In this document: positions 8,585 to 17,365 of the stretch, one piece after another
Position numbering within the stretch: position 1 is the stretch's first letter
How the letters are laid out: the number at the start of each line of letters is the position of its first letter
Assembly (NCBI RefSeq): GCF_013367775.1
Contig: NZ_CP055157.1
Coordinates: forward strand, 4,514,596 to 4,578,595
Length of the DNA: 64,000 nt
Direction of reading: 5' to 3'
DNA from: Microbulbifer sp. YPW1
GTDB lineage: Bacteria; Pseudomonadota; Gammaproteobacteria; Pseudomonadales; Cellvibrionaceae
The notes under the pieces: generated by a model
The model's input: only the letters and a program-made list of their open reading frames with translations
Databases searched by the model: none
What the model was told of the DNA's origin: nothing
Position numbers and translations under genes: made by a program

Positions 8585-9706
8585 TTGAAAATACTCTACG
8601 GCGTTCAGGGTACCGGTAACGGGCACCTGTCCCGCGCCCGGGCCATGGCAGAGGCGTTTCGCCAGTTCCCCGACCTGGAAGTCCAGTGGCTATTCAGCGG
8701 CCGCCCCCCGGAAAAATTCTTCGCCATGGAAGCCTTCGGCAATTACTGGTGGCGCGAGGGGCTCACCTTTGTGCACAAAGAAGGCAAGATCGACCAGTTT
8801 GCCACCGGCCGCCAGCTCAACCTGAGCCGCCTGCTGAAAGACATACGCGAATTACCGGTGCAGGATTTCGATCTGGTGATCAGCGACTTCGAACCGGTCA
8901 CTGCCTGGGCGGCGAAGAAACGCAAGCACCCGAGCCTAGGCCTCGGTCACCAGTACGCATTCAGCTTCTCCATTCCCACGCCTTCCTTCGGCTGGGCCGC
9001 GCGCGCGATCATGAAAATGTTCGCACCGGTACAGGTAAGCCTGGGGATGCACTGGCACCACTTCGGCCATCCGATCCTGCCGCCGATTGCCCACGCGCAC
9101 GAGGAGCCCGCGCCCGCGCAGCAGGAGCACGTGCTGGTCTACCTGCCGTTCGAGCACGCGCAACCGCTGTTGCAACAGCTGGCGCAGGTACCGCAGCGGT
9201 TTATCGTGTACGGACTGCCCACCGACCTGCCAAAAGCGGAAAATATCACGCTCAAAGCCCCGTCCGTGGACGGCTTCCGCCACGACGTGGCCACCGCCAG
9301 AGCCGTGATCTGCAACAGCGGCTTCGAGCTGATCGCCGAGACCCTGACCCTAGGCAAGCCGATACTGACGCGTCCACTCAAGGGACAGTTTGAACAGGAA
9401 GCCAACGCCCTGGCGCTGGAAGAATTACAGCTCGCCACTGTGGTGCCCCAGTTCGATGCCGCGGCAATCGGTCACTGGCTGGAGAAACACCCTGTGGGCG
9501 TGCGGATCTGCTGGCCGGACGTGGCCGGCGCGATTGTCTACTGGGTGGCCAATGGGCGCCGCAACAGCCCTCAGGAGCTTACCGAAAGCTTGTGGGAGGC
9601 CGTCATTCCCGGCAACGCGGCCACGGCTTCTTCGGGGTCGCAAAGCCCCCGGACCACGGGGCGAACGGAGGCCATACGGGATATCAAGGGTAGCGAAAGC
9701 ACGTGA
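8585..9706 (+). CDS. VC2487/MJ1255-type glycosyltransferase
   Basis: 373-residue cytoplasmic or membrane-peripheral glycosyltransferase with a GT-B-like layout. The N-terminal motif KILYGVQGTGNGHLSRARA (residues 2-20) and the C-terminal donor-site region ICNSGFELIAETLTLGKPIL are typical of the MJ1255/VC2487 family. In many marine gammaproteobacteria this gene sits beside a PAP2 phosphatase, as here, which suggests a lipid or polyprenyl acceptor; acceptor and donor are not known. The TTG start at 8585 is supported by GGAG about nine bases upstream and by the motif starting at residue 2. The last 35 or so residues (TASSGSQSPRTTGR region) look unstructured. Confidence 0.75.
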   Translation: MKILYGVQGTGNGHLSRARAMAEAFRQFPDLEVQWLFSGRPPEKFFAMEAFGNYWWREGLTFVHKEGKIDQFATGRQLNLSRLLKDIRELPVQDFDLVISDFEPVTAWAAKKRKHPSLGLGHQYAFSFSIPTPSFGWAARAIMKMFAPVQVSLGMHWHHFGHPILPPIAHAHEEPAPAQQEHVLVYLPFEHAQPLLQQLAQVPQRFIVYGLPTDLPKAENITLKAPSVDGFRHDVATARAVICNSGFELIAETLTLGKPILTRPLKGQFEQEANALALEELQLATVVPQFDAAAIGHWLEKHPVGVRICWPDVAGAIVYWVANGRRNSPQELTESLWEAVIPGNAATASSGSQSPRTTGRTEAIRDIKGSEST

Positions 9707-9850
9707 ACCGGCGCCATGGATTAGTCCCAGATAGCCCTGCCACCAACAGATGCCAGTAGCCATTACCTGCAATGTCATTGCCCGTTTTTACACCACTCCA
9801 TAATCTGGCCTGAGCGACAGTAATTGATGATTGCGAAGGATGTAGTGAAG

Positions 9851-11662
9851 ATGAGCGAGCAACTGCTGAACGACCGGGATATCGAATTCCTGCTGTACGA
9901 ATTTCTCGATACCGAAGCGCTGCTGCAACGCCCGCGCTACAGTGAGCACTCCCGGGAGGTGTTCAACGCGACCCTGGAAACCGCGCAGACCATCGCCAGG
10001 AAGTATTTCGCCGATCACTACACCAAGGGCGACGCTAACGAACCCACGTTTGATGGCGAAAAGGTCACCCTGATCGAAGAGACCCGCAGGGCATGGGACG
10101 CCTTTGCCGAAGCCGGATTTCTCGCCGCCCACTATGATTTCGACGAGGGCGGCATGCAGTTGCCGGAAGTGATCCTGCGCACGGCAATGGCCCATATCAA
10201 CGCGGCAAATGTCGGCACCGCGGCCTACCCGTTCCTTACCCTGGGCGCCGCCAATCTGGTGCGCAGCTTCGCCAGTGAACAATTGCGGGACACCTACCTG
10301 CCACCGATGATGGATGGCCGCTACGCCGGCACCATGGCGCTGACCGAGCCGGACCAGGGCTCGGCGCTCGGAGACATCTGCACTACCGCCACCCCCTCCG
10401 ACGACGGCAGTTACCGGCTGCGCGGCCAGAAGATGTTTATTTCCGGTGGCGACCAGTCGATCACCGATAACATCGTGCATATGGTTCTGGCGCGCATCAA
10501 GGATGCTCCGCCCGGAGTAAAAGGTATCTCACTGTTCCTGGTGCCCAAGCTCATACCCGGCGCAGACGGCCAGCCGGATACCCGCAACGATGTAAAACTC
10601 GCCGGCCTGCTGCATAAGATGGGCTACCGCAACACCACTTCCACAGTATTGAATTTCGGCGAAGCATCGGATGGCGCGGTGGGCTATCTGGTGGGAGAAC
10701 CCCACCGCGGATTGCACTACATGTTCCAGATGATGAACGAAGCCCGTATCGGCGTCGGCAGCGGTGCGGCAGTACTGGGTTACCGCGGTTACCTGCACGC
10801 CCTGCAATACGCCAGGGAACGTCCCCAGGGACGTATGCCGTCCAACCGCGATCCGCAGTCCAGGCAGGTTCCGATCATCCAGCACGCCGACGTGCGGCGC
10901 ATGCTGCTGATGCAGAAAAGTTATGTGGAGGGTGGCCTGGCACTGTGTTTCTACGCTTCTTCCCTGGTGGAGGATGCCCACAGCGCCACAACGCCTGTAG
11001 AGCGGGAAAGGGCCGCGGAGCTGCTCGATCTGCTTACTCCCATTGTAAAGTCCTGGCCATCCAAATATTGCCTCAAGGCCAACGATCTCGCGATCCAGGT
11101 ACTGGGTGGATCCGGCTATATTCGCGAGTATCCGCTGGAACAGCTTTACCGCGACAACCGCCTCAACCCCATCCACGAGGGCACTGAGGGTATCCAGGCG
11201 ATGGACCTGCTCGGACGAAAAGTGCCGGCAAAAGGAATGGCGGGATACCAGATCCTTACCCAGGAAATTCACAATACCCTGTCCGCCTGTGCGGGAGACA
11301 AGGCACTGCAATCACTGGTGGATGGGCTGAATTCGGGACTGAATCAGCTGAATGGCATTTCCGAAAACCTGTTACTGCAGATGTCTGCAGACCCCGACCG
11401 GGGTCTGGCCAATGCCACGCTGTACCTGGATGTTTTCGGGCGCGTGGTGGTGAGCTGGATCTGGCTGAGACAGGCCGCCATCGCCTCGGCAAAGCTCGCA
11501 GAAGGCTCTGCACTCAGTGCCGAGGATGAGAGTTTTTACCGGGGTAAACTGCAGGCGGCGCGTTTTTATATCGAGTGGGAATTGCCGGAGATCACCCCGC
11601 AAATCGCACTGCTGGAGTCGGCCAATTCAGTGCCTTTCGACATGCAACAGGAGTGGTTCTGA
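9851..11662 (+). CDS. Long acyl-CoA dehydrogenase (C-terminal-domain type)
   Basis: 603-residue FAD-dependent acyl-CoA dehydrogenase that oxidises an acyl-CoA thioester to the 2-enoyl-CoA. The FAD/substrate motif MALTEPDQGSALGD is near residue 160. The active-site region YRDNRLNPIHEGTEGIQ carries the glutamate used as catalytic base in this ~600-residue subgroup (FadE5/DmdC-like with an extra C-terminal domain). GAAVLGYRGY and QVLGGSGYIREYP are also typical. The ATG at 9851 gives the usual N-terminus (SEQLLNDRDIEFLLYE). TTG/ATG/GTG codons at 9824, 9827 and 9845 are alternatives, since AAGGA at 9836-9840 could serve GTG 9845. It is a single gene with no beta-oxidation partner adjacent. Chain-length preference is unknown. 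Confidence 0.85.
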   Translation: MSEQLLNDRDIEFLLYEFLDTEALLQRPRYSEHSREVFNATLETAQTIARKYFADHYTKGDANEPTFDGEKVTLIEETRRAWDAFAEAGFLAAHYDFDEGGMQLPEVILRTAMAHINAANVGTAAYPFLTLGAANLVRSFASEQLRDTYLPPMMDGRYAGTMALTEPDQGSALGDICTTATPSDDGSYRLRGQKMFISGGDQSITDNIVHMVLARIKDAPPGVKGISLFLVPKLIPGADGQPDTRNDVKLAGLLHKMGYRNTTSTVLNFGEASDGAVGYLVGEPHRGLHYMFQMMNEARIGVGSGAAVLGYRGYLHALQYARERPQGRMPSNRDPQSRQVPIIQHADVRRMLLMQKSYVEGGLALCFYASSLVEDAHSATTPVERERAAELLDLLTPIVKSWPSKYCLKANDLAIQVLGGSGYIREYPLEQLYRDNRLNPIHEGTEGIQAMDLLGRKVPAKGMAGYQILTQEIHNTLSACAGDKALQSLVDGLNSGLNQLNGISENLLLQMSADPDRGLANATLYLDVFGRVVVSWIWLRQAAIASAKLAEGSALSAEDESFYRGKLQAARFYIEWELPEITPQIALLESANSVPFDMQQEWF

Positions 11663-11703
11663 TTACCCGCCGCGGTCAATCAGCCCCCACTCCATTCACA
11701 ACG

Positions 11704-12519
11704 TTAGAGGTTGTGGCGTGCCTGCTCCCGCTTCAGGTGCGCCACAGCCTCGCGCATGGTAGTGACCCAGTAGCGGTCCGGGTGCGCGGCCAGGTGATCC
11801 AGTAACTGCTGGTGCGCTTCGGAAGTGACCTCAATGTAGTCTCCGCCCACCCCGTGAAACATAAAGCCCACCAGGCTGTTGTTATCGCGCGCCGCTTCTG
11901 CCACCGCAATGAGCTCTTCCGCACTCTTGTCCGCCCCGTCAAAAGAAGCCAGACGATACAGATCTTTGTTGTCCCGATGGTGCTGGCCGTCATCGGAAAA
12001 AAGGCGCGCGCCGCTCACCAGCTTTTTCAGGGCCGGAACCACATTCTCACCGCCGGCGAGCATGTCACCACAGGGATAGGCAAAGGTGCGCTGCTTTTTG
12101 CCGTCGATCGCCTTCAGCATATTGTTGGTGGCCTGCACTTCCTCGGCAAACTGTTCCAGGGAGTAATTGTCCAGATCCTGCCAGGGCTTTACCCAGCTGC
12201 GGTTGGAGAGGGATTTGCGACAGGGATGGTACAGCATGTGGTTGCCCAGCTCGTGACCGCGCTCGGCCGCGCGCCGCCACTCATGCATACGCAAGCGGAT
12301 GGAGGGGCGCGCCCCACTGATGTAGAAAGTACCGGGCAGGTTGAGCTGGTTTAACTGCGGGATGGCGACATCGAGATGGGAATCCAGGGCATCGTCATAG
12401 GTGAGCACCACTGCCACTTCTGCGCCCCCGGGCCATGGGGAGTTTTGCTCTGCGCCAGCGGCTATTGACCACAGGGCAAGCGTGGCAGCGAGTAGTTTCC
12501 CGAAGAGTGGTGTTTGCAT
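11704..12519 (-). CDS. Secreted polysaccharide deacetylase (NodB-type)
   Basis: 271-residue protein with a signal peptide (LLAATLALWSIAAGAEQ, cleavage near residue 22) and a NodB-homology deacetylase domain. Motif 1 is TYDDALDSH with Asp42/Asp43. Motif 2 is HELGNHMLYHPC with metal-binding His94 and His98. Later VGFMFHGVG supplies the C-terminal His. It probably removes N- or O-acetyl groups from an extracellular or periplasmic polysaccharide; the substrate is unassigned. It converges on the acyl-CoA dehydrogenase gene with a 41-base gap. The upstream region carries an AT-rich 14 bp tandem repeat that includes its ribosome-binding site. Confidence 0.85.
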   Translation of the reverse strand: MQTPLFGKLLAATLALWSIAAGAEQNSPWPGGAEVAVVLTYDDALDSHLDVAIPQLNQLNLPGTFYISGARPSIRLRMHEWRRAAERGHELGNHMLYHPCRKSLSNRSWVKPWQDLDNYSLEQFAEEVQATNNMLKAIDGKKQRTFAYPCGDMLAGGENVVPALKKLVSGARLFSDDGQHHRDNKDLYRLASFDGADKSAEELIAVAEAARDNNSLVGFMFHGVGGDYIEVTSEAHQQLLDHLAAHPDRYWVTTMREAVAHLKREQARHNL

Positions 12520-12520
12520 C

Positions 12521-12559
12521 TAAATTCCCTTTTTTAAATTCCCTTTTATAAATTCCGTT
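12521..12559 (-). repeat. Tandem 14 bp repeat upstream of the deacetylase gene
   Basis: Two exact copies of TAAATTCCCTTTT (12521-12533 and 12535-12547) and a third degenerate copy (to 12559) stand in tandem directly before the ATG. On the coding strand each copy provides an AAAGGGAA element, so the nearest copy acts as the ribosome-binding site. Confidence 0.7.
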
Positions 12560-12596
12560 ACAAGGCCCTGGAGCACCCCGTCCAGGCCGCGCCCTG

Positions 12597-14036
12597 TCAG
12601 AGGCTGATCCGCAGGCTCAGGCCGCCGAGATCCGCATCGCCACGCTCCTCTGGGGGCACCGTGGCAATCTTACCGTGATAACTCTCCACAATATCCACCA
12701 CCACCGCAAGTCCGATCCCCTGCCCCTGTTGCTGCTGGTCCGCGCGCACCCCGCGCTGCACCACTTGCCGCCACTGGGTTTCACTGAGTCCGGGCCCGTT
12801 ATCGGATACCAGAATCTCGAGGCCGCGCTGGTCCGCGGTGTTCTCAATCTTGACCAGCAGGCGGCCACCGCCGTACTTGTAGCCGTTGTCCAACAGGTTG
12901 CCGAGCATCTCCATAAGATCCCCCTCATCCCCGTAAAACAGTACCGAATCATCGCACAGCAGCTCCGCATCCACAGACTTGCCGCGGTAGACCTTATCCA
13001 GGGCCGAGAGAATCTTTTCCGCCAGTGGCTGCACCTTTACCCCGCGTAAAATCGACTTGGGTGAAGTCGCTACCGCGCGTTTCAACTGATAGCTAATAAT
13101 ACTGTCCATGCGCTGGACCTGCTCGGCCAGCGCAGCCTGGGCACTCTGTGGATCGGTTTTGGTGTCGAGCCCTTTCAATACCGCCAGCGGCGTCTTCAGG
13201 CTGTGGGCCAGGTCGCCGAGGGTATGCCGGGTTTTCTCCCGCTGGCGGCGCTCGTTTTCGATCAGCAAGTTGAGGTTGTCGGTGAGCGGTACCAGCTCGC
13301 GGGGAAAGCGCCCCTGCAGGGTATCGCTACCGCCCTGCTGCATTTCCTTCAGTGCCCGCGCCACCTCGCGCAACGGCGCCAGGCCCCAGCGCAATACCAG
13401 TAGCTGGACCGCGATCAGTGCCAGCGCGCCGATTCCCAGCCAGCGCCACAATGTGCCACTGAACTGGTTCACCTGGGCGTAGAGCGGCGCCGCGTCCTCG
13501 AGAATCACAAACGTAAACTGAAGTTCATTTTCCAGCCCCCAGGCAATGCCCTGGCGGAAACTGGTGTACGGCGTATCCAGGTCCGGCAGCTGGACTTCGG
13601 CAAATACCTGCTGCCCCTGACGCAGGGGCAACGGCAGTGGCAGTGCAGAAAAATTAGGCAGGCTGAGGGCCGACTGGGAACGCCAGATTACCCGCCCCCG
13701 GGCATCCATCACCGCGCCGATCAGACCGGAGTCCGGCTGGTTGAACCGCTGCTCCGGCAGGTTTAGCGGCAGATGCAGGGTGTCTCCATCCGGTTCCGCC
13801 ACTGCCAGCAGGGTGTAAATATGCAGCTGCAATTCACGCGCTTTGGCTTCATCCAGCGAGGTCCGGTAGGCGCGCTCCAGCACGCCGGACAGCACCGCCA
13901 GAAACACCAGCAAAACCAGGGTCGCCACCAGGGAGAGGCGGCCGGAAAGGGAGTGCCACCAGCGCGAAAGGGATATGCGCGCACGCGGCATTGACGAGAA
14001 ACGCCGCGAAAGCGACTGGAGCCCGCGCGCTAGCAT
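12597..14036 (-). CDS. phoQ: PhoQ-like sensor histidine kinase
   Basis: 479-residue inner-membrane sensor kinase. Two transmembrane helices (about 33-53 and 198-217) flank a periplasmic domain of ~145 residues. A HAMP-like linker follows, then the HisKA box LGDLAHSLKTPLAVLKG with phospho-acceptor His278, and the ATPase boxes DNGPGLSE and GQGIGLAVVVDIVESYHG. The periplasmic domain size and paired PhoP-type regulator fit the PhoQ group sensing divalent cations or envelope stress, though the ligand is not proven. The gene starts four bases after phoP ends, so translation is coupled. The upstream PepSY and glycine-zipper genes probably belong to the same transcript. Confidence 0.8.
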   Translation of the reverse strand: MLARGLQSLSRRFSSMPRARISLSRWWHSLSGRLSLVATLVLLVFLAVLSGVLERAYRTSLDEAKARELQLHIYTLLAVAEPDGDTLHLPLNLPEQRFNQPDSGLIGAVMDARGRVIWRSQSALSLPNFSALPLPLPLRQGQQVFAEVQLPDLDTPYTSFRQGIAWGLENELQFTFVILEDAAPLYAQVNQFSGTLWRWLGIGALALIAVQLLVLRWGLAPLREVARALKEMQQGGSDTLQGRFPRELVPLTDNLNLLIENERRQREKTRHTLGDLAHSLKTPLAVLKGLDTKTDPQSAQAALAEQVQRMDSIISYQLKRAVATSPKSILRGVKVQPLAEKILSALDKVYRGKSVDAELLCDDSVLFYGDEGDLMEMLGNLLDNGYKYGGGRLLVKIENTADQRGLEILVSDNGPGLSETQWRQVVQRGVRADQQQQGQGIGLAVVVDIVESYHGKIATVPPEERGDADLGGLSLRISL

Positions 14037-14040
14037 GGAG

Positions 14041-14718
14041 TCAGCCCGCTTCAGCGGTGAATCGATAGCCGCGGCCGCGCAGGGTTTCGATGGGTTTTAC
14101 ACCGCCCGCCGCGTCCAGTTTTTTTCGCAAGCGGCCGATAAACACTTCGATCACATTGCTGTCGCGATCGCAGTCCTGCTCGTAGATATGCTCGGTAAGG
14201 GTGGTTTTCGACACCACTTCGTCCGGGTGCAGCATCAGGTATTCCAGCACCTTGTACTCAAACGAAGTGAGTTCCAGCTCACTGCCGGAGACTTTCACAC
14301 GCTGGGCACTGGTATCCAGCTCGATGGGGCCGGCGTTAATGGTGGGGGAAGAAAAACCGGCAGAGCGGCGCACCAGCGCGTTCAGACGCGCCAGTAATTC
14401 TTCGGTATGGAAAGGCTTGGTCAGATAGTCGTCACCCCCGGCCTCGAGTCCACGCACCCGCTCCTGCCAGTGGCCGCGGGCGGTAAGAATCAGGATCGGG
14501 AAATGCCGCCCTTCCTTGCGCAGGGTTTCGATTACCTGGATGCCGTCGATCTTGGGCAAGCCGAGATCCATTACGGCCACGTCGTAGGGATACTCGCGGC
14601 CCAGATAGAGGGCCTCTTCCCCGTCCGGGGCATCATCCACCGTGTAGCCTGCACTGCGCAGGGATGAAGCCAGTTGTTCTCGCAGGGCGTACTCGTCTTC
14701 CACCAACAGTGCGCGCAT
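14041..14718 (-). CDS. phoP: PhoP-like response regulator (OmpR/PhoB family)
   Basis: 225-residue two-component regulator. The receiver domain has the acidic pair Glu7/Asp8, phospho-acceptor Asp51 (VMDLGLPKIDG), Thr79 region (LTARG) and Lys101 (LTKPF). The C-terminal OmpR-type winged helix (about 125-222) ends with IETLRGRGYRF, the wing signature. It should bind direct-repeat sites at target promoters when phosphorylated by the downstream kinase. Gaps are four bases to phoQ and 36 bases from the PepSY gene. Confidence 0.85.
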   Translation of the reverse strand: MRALLVEDEYALREQLASSLRSAGYTVDDAPDGEEALYLGREYPYDVAVMDLGLPKIDGIQVIETLRKEGRHFPILILTARGHWQERVRGLEAGGDDYLTKPFHTEELLARLNALVRRSAGFSSPTINAGPIELDTSAQRVKVSGSELELTSFEYKVLEYLMLHPDEVVSKTTLTEHIYEQDCDRDSNVIEVFIGRLRKKLDAAGGVKPIETLRGRGYRFTAEAG

Positions 14719-14754
14719 AAAATATCCTCTGCCTGTTATCTACCGGTGCGGCTT

Positions 14755-15117
14755 TCAGCGGGAAATACGCCCGCTCGCTTTGTCCACATACACCACATAG
14801 ACCTGACTCTTGTCAGAAAGTCCCTTCACCCGGTACATGCTGCGACCATTGCGCTGCACTTCACTGATCGCCAGGATCTTGCCGCCGTAGCGCTTCTTCA
14901 CAATGGCCGCCGCCTGGTCCCGGGAAATACTGCGCTTTTGCACTCGCACGGTGGCCAGTGGCTGCACATTGAGATAGTGCAATCCGCGCTGTTTCGGCTC
15001 CGCAATTGCAGCCCGCAAATCCTTCTGCTGCCCGGCATGGAGCGGAGAGGCAATCAGCGCGACCAACAGGCCGGTCACCAGTACCATCACAGCTTTTGGG
15101 GTAGCGGGAAATTTCAC
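14755..15117 (-). CDS. PepSY domain-containing exported protein
   Basis: 120-residue protein with a signal peptide (VMVLVTGLLVALIASPLHA, cleavage about residue 28). A single PepSY domain covers the C-terminal half (RSISRDQAAAIVKKRYGGKI ... VYVVYVDKASGRI). PepSY proteins are periplasmic and often encoded beside two-component systems, where a role in modulating the sensor or inhibiting proteases has been proposed. GTG 15117 was chosen: AGGAG lies seven bases upstream and translation begins just before the signal peptide. A longer frame to 15162 lacks such a site. It sits directly upstream of phoP. Confidence 0.8.
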   Translation of the reverse strand: MKFPATPKAVMVLVTGLLVALIASPLHAGQQKDLRAAIAEPKQRGLHYLNVQPLATVRVQKRSISRDQAAAIVKKRYGGKILAISEVQRNGRSMYRVKGLSDKSQVYVVYVDKASGRISR

Positions 15118-15158
15118 AATGCAGCTCCTGTTATTCTGAAAACACCGATCGGACTCCA

Positions 15159-15743
15159 TCAAAGGACCGGCGTGACGTCTACGCGTACCCGGATTCTATC
15201 TCCAGGATGCCGGTCAGTGCGAATTAGATATTCCTGACCGTTATAGCGGTAGTTTACGTCATATCCTACCAATTCCCGACGGGTGCTGAATTCTTCGACA
15301 ACCTGGCAGCGCTGCTGGGTACCGTACTGCACCGGTGCATTGTGGCGACTGACGGCGCTGCCGATCATTGCGCCCACTGCGGCGCCCGCCAGCGTGCCGG
15401 CCCCTTTGTTGCCGCGATGGTAATGACGGTGGTGACCGCGACCGTGGCGATAACCGCGTGCGGCGTCACGCCCGACGGCGGCACCGATCAGGCCGCCAAT
15501 GATGGCGCCCGCAGGGGATGGTTGCTGGTAGGTCACGGTCTGGTCCCAGCACTGAGTGCGCGGCTCGACCACCTGAATATCGTTGTAGATGGGGGTCACG
15601 CCGGTGACGATGGCGTAATCGTAGCCGTCCTGGCCCTCGTAGTAACCGCTCTCACCGGCATTGCTGTAGGCACTGACACCCACCAGGCTCGCGGTCAGGC
15701 CGACAAAGGCCAGTTGCTTGATAAGTCTTTGAATATTGATCAT
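15159..15743 (-). CDS. Glycine-zipper 2TM surface antigen-like protein
   Basis: 194-residue exported protein with a signal peptide (residues 1-30, ending near AYSNAGES). Two glycine-zipper segments follow (GAIIGGLIGAAVGRDAARG and GAGTLAGAAVGAMIGSAVSR) flanking a His/Arg-rich patch (GHHRHYHRGNKG). The C-terminal domain contains VEEFSTRRELVGYDVNYRYNG. This is the Rickettsia 17-kDa antigen/glycine-zipper architecture associated with the envelope. The His-rich loop could bind metal ions, which is inference. ATG 15743 has AGGGAG eight bases upstream. It is the first gene of the PepSY-phoP-phoQ group, with a 41-base gap. Confidence 0.8.
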   Translation of the reverse strand: MINIQRLIKQLAFVGLTASLVGVSAYSNAGESGYYEGQDGYDYAIVTGVTPIYNDIQVVEPRTQCWDQTVTYQQPSPAGAIIGGLIGAAVGRDAARGYRHGRGHHRHYHRGNKGAGTLAGAAVGAMIGSAVSRHNAPVQYGTQQRCQVVEEFSTRRELVGYDVNYRYNGQEYLIRTDRHPGDRIRVRVDVTPVL

Positions 15744-15909
15744 GTGCAGTGCTCCCTGAGACCCGGGCGGCGATGCCCGCTGGCGGCCGCCGCCCCGTCC
15801 GGGGTACGGCAATCCGCGTCTGTTAAACGGCCTTTCCAGCCGATGGAAGCACTTTAATTCCGGCAGCCTGAATCTTTCCTGAATCCGGCGGAACTTTTTT
15901 GTAGAGCGC

Positions 15910-17268
15910 TCACGCCACCTCGGCGGATACGCTTTTCGGACCCAGCCAGCGCTGGGTGAGCGTCCCCGCAGTCATGGCACCATTCACATTGAGCGCGGTG
16001 CGCGCCATATCGATCAGAGGCTCCACGGAGATCAGCAGGGCTGCAATCTGTACCGGCAACCCCATGGTGGGCAACACCACCAGCGCGGCAAACGTCGCCC
16101 CGCCACCGACCCCGGCAATACCGAAAGAGCTGATCACAATCACTGCGATCAGCGAGGTCAGCCATACCGGATCAAAGATATTGATACCCATGGGAACCGC
16201 CACCATCACCGCGAGCATCGCCGGATAGATACCCGCGCAGCCGTTCTGGCCGATGGTGGCGCCAAAGGAGGCGGAAAAGTTGGCGATCGCCGGGGAATTT
16301 TTCAGCTCGTCGATCTGGGTTTCCACATTCAGCGGAATAGTGGCGGCACTGGAGCGGGAACTGAATGCGAACACCAGCACCGGCCAGACCTTGGCAAAAT
16401 AGTGTAACGGGCTGATACCGTTCACCAGCAACAGTGTCCCGTGCACGATAAACATCAGGGCGATGGCGACAAATGAGGCAATCACGAAGTTGAACAGATT
16501 AAAGATATCCGCCCAGCTGGATTTCGCGATCAGTGCAGTGACCAGCGCCATCACCCCGTAGGGGGTGAACGCCATGATCAGGCGGACAAGCTTCATAACC
16601 CAGGCTTGGGCCACGGACACGAAATGCTCGATGGCCGCCCCCTGCTCCGGGTTTTCCCGCCGCACACCCAGTGCAGCGAGGCCGAGCAATACCGCAAACA
16701 CCACCACCGCAATCACCGAAGTGTCGCGCGCACCGGCAAGGTCGGCAAAGATATTACGCGGGATAAAAGAGGTAAGGATCTCCGGGATACTCAGGTCGCT
16801 GACACGGCCGATACGCTCGTTCAGCACCTCGACACGCGCCGCCTCCCGCGCACCTTCCACCAGCCCCTCAGCGGATAGCCCGAACAGCCAGGCGATCACC
16901 ACACCGATGAATGCAGAAATAGCCGTGGTACCCAGCAACACCGCCAGTACCGAGCCACTGATCTTGCCCAGAGAACGAGTGTCACTGACTTTGACCACCG
17001 CACTGAGAATGGAGACCAGTACCAGCGGCATTACCAGCAGGTGCAGCAGGTTGACATAGCCATCGCCAATCAAGCCCACCCAGTCAAGCACCCACGGCGT
17101 GTCCACACCCCACCCCTGCAGCAGGTGCATAAAGCCACCAAACAGCACTCCCAGCAGCAGGCCGGCGAATACCGCCGGCGCCAGGGAATTGCGGCTGCGA
17201 TGCCAGCGCGCCAGCGGCCAGATAAGGAAGAGGTAAAACGCGAGGAGAAGAAACGCACTAAACTGCAC
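15910..17268 (-). CDS. Dicarboxylate/amino acid:cation symporter (TcyP-like)
   Basis: 452-residue multi-pass transporter of the DAACS family. It has eight or so helices and the family's re-entrant-loop signatures, including AFSSRSSAATIPLN (serine-rich motif before the substrate site) and the later ATFAALVVLPTMGLP region. The N-terminal part (LLHLLVMPLVLVSILSAVVKV) is also characteristic. Overall it resembles the TcyP/YdjN L-cystine transporters more than DctA or GltP, so sodium- or proton-driven uptake of cystine or an acidic amino acid is likely. It is monocistronic: an apparent promoter region lies after 17268 and no close neighbour shares the strand. Confidence 0.8.
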   Translation of the reverse strand: MQFSAFLLLAFYLFLIWPLARWHRSRNSLAPAVFAGLLLGVLFGGFMHLLQGWGVDTPWVLDWVGLIGDGYVNLLHLLVMPLVLVSILSAVVKVSDTRSLGKISGSVLAVLLGTTAISAFIGVVIAWLFGLSAEGLVEGAREAARVEVLNERIGRVSDLSIPEILTSFIPRNIFADLAGARDTSVIAVVVFAVLLGLAALGVRRENPEQGAAIEHFVSVAQAWVMKLVRLIMAFTPYGVMALVTALIAKSSWADIFNLFNFVIASFVAIALMFIVHGTLLLVNGISPLHYFAKVWPVLVFAFSSRSSAATIPLNVETQIDELKNSPAIANFSASFGATIGQNGCAGIYPAMLAVMVAVPMGINIFDPVWLTSLIAVIVISSFGIAGVGGGATFAALVVLPTMGLPVQIAALLISVEPLIDMARTALNVNGAMTAGTLTQRWLGPKSVSAEVA

Positions 17269-17365
17269 GGAATTTGAGTCCCAATTTACAAACTTTACGG
17301 TTAGAAAATTGACCGCATCCTAACAGCTGGCGCAGTTTCCCCTTAAAGACACTTTAGTTATAGCC

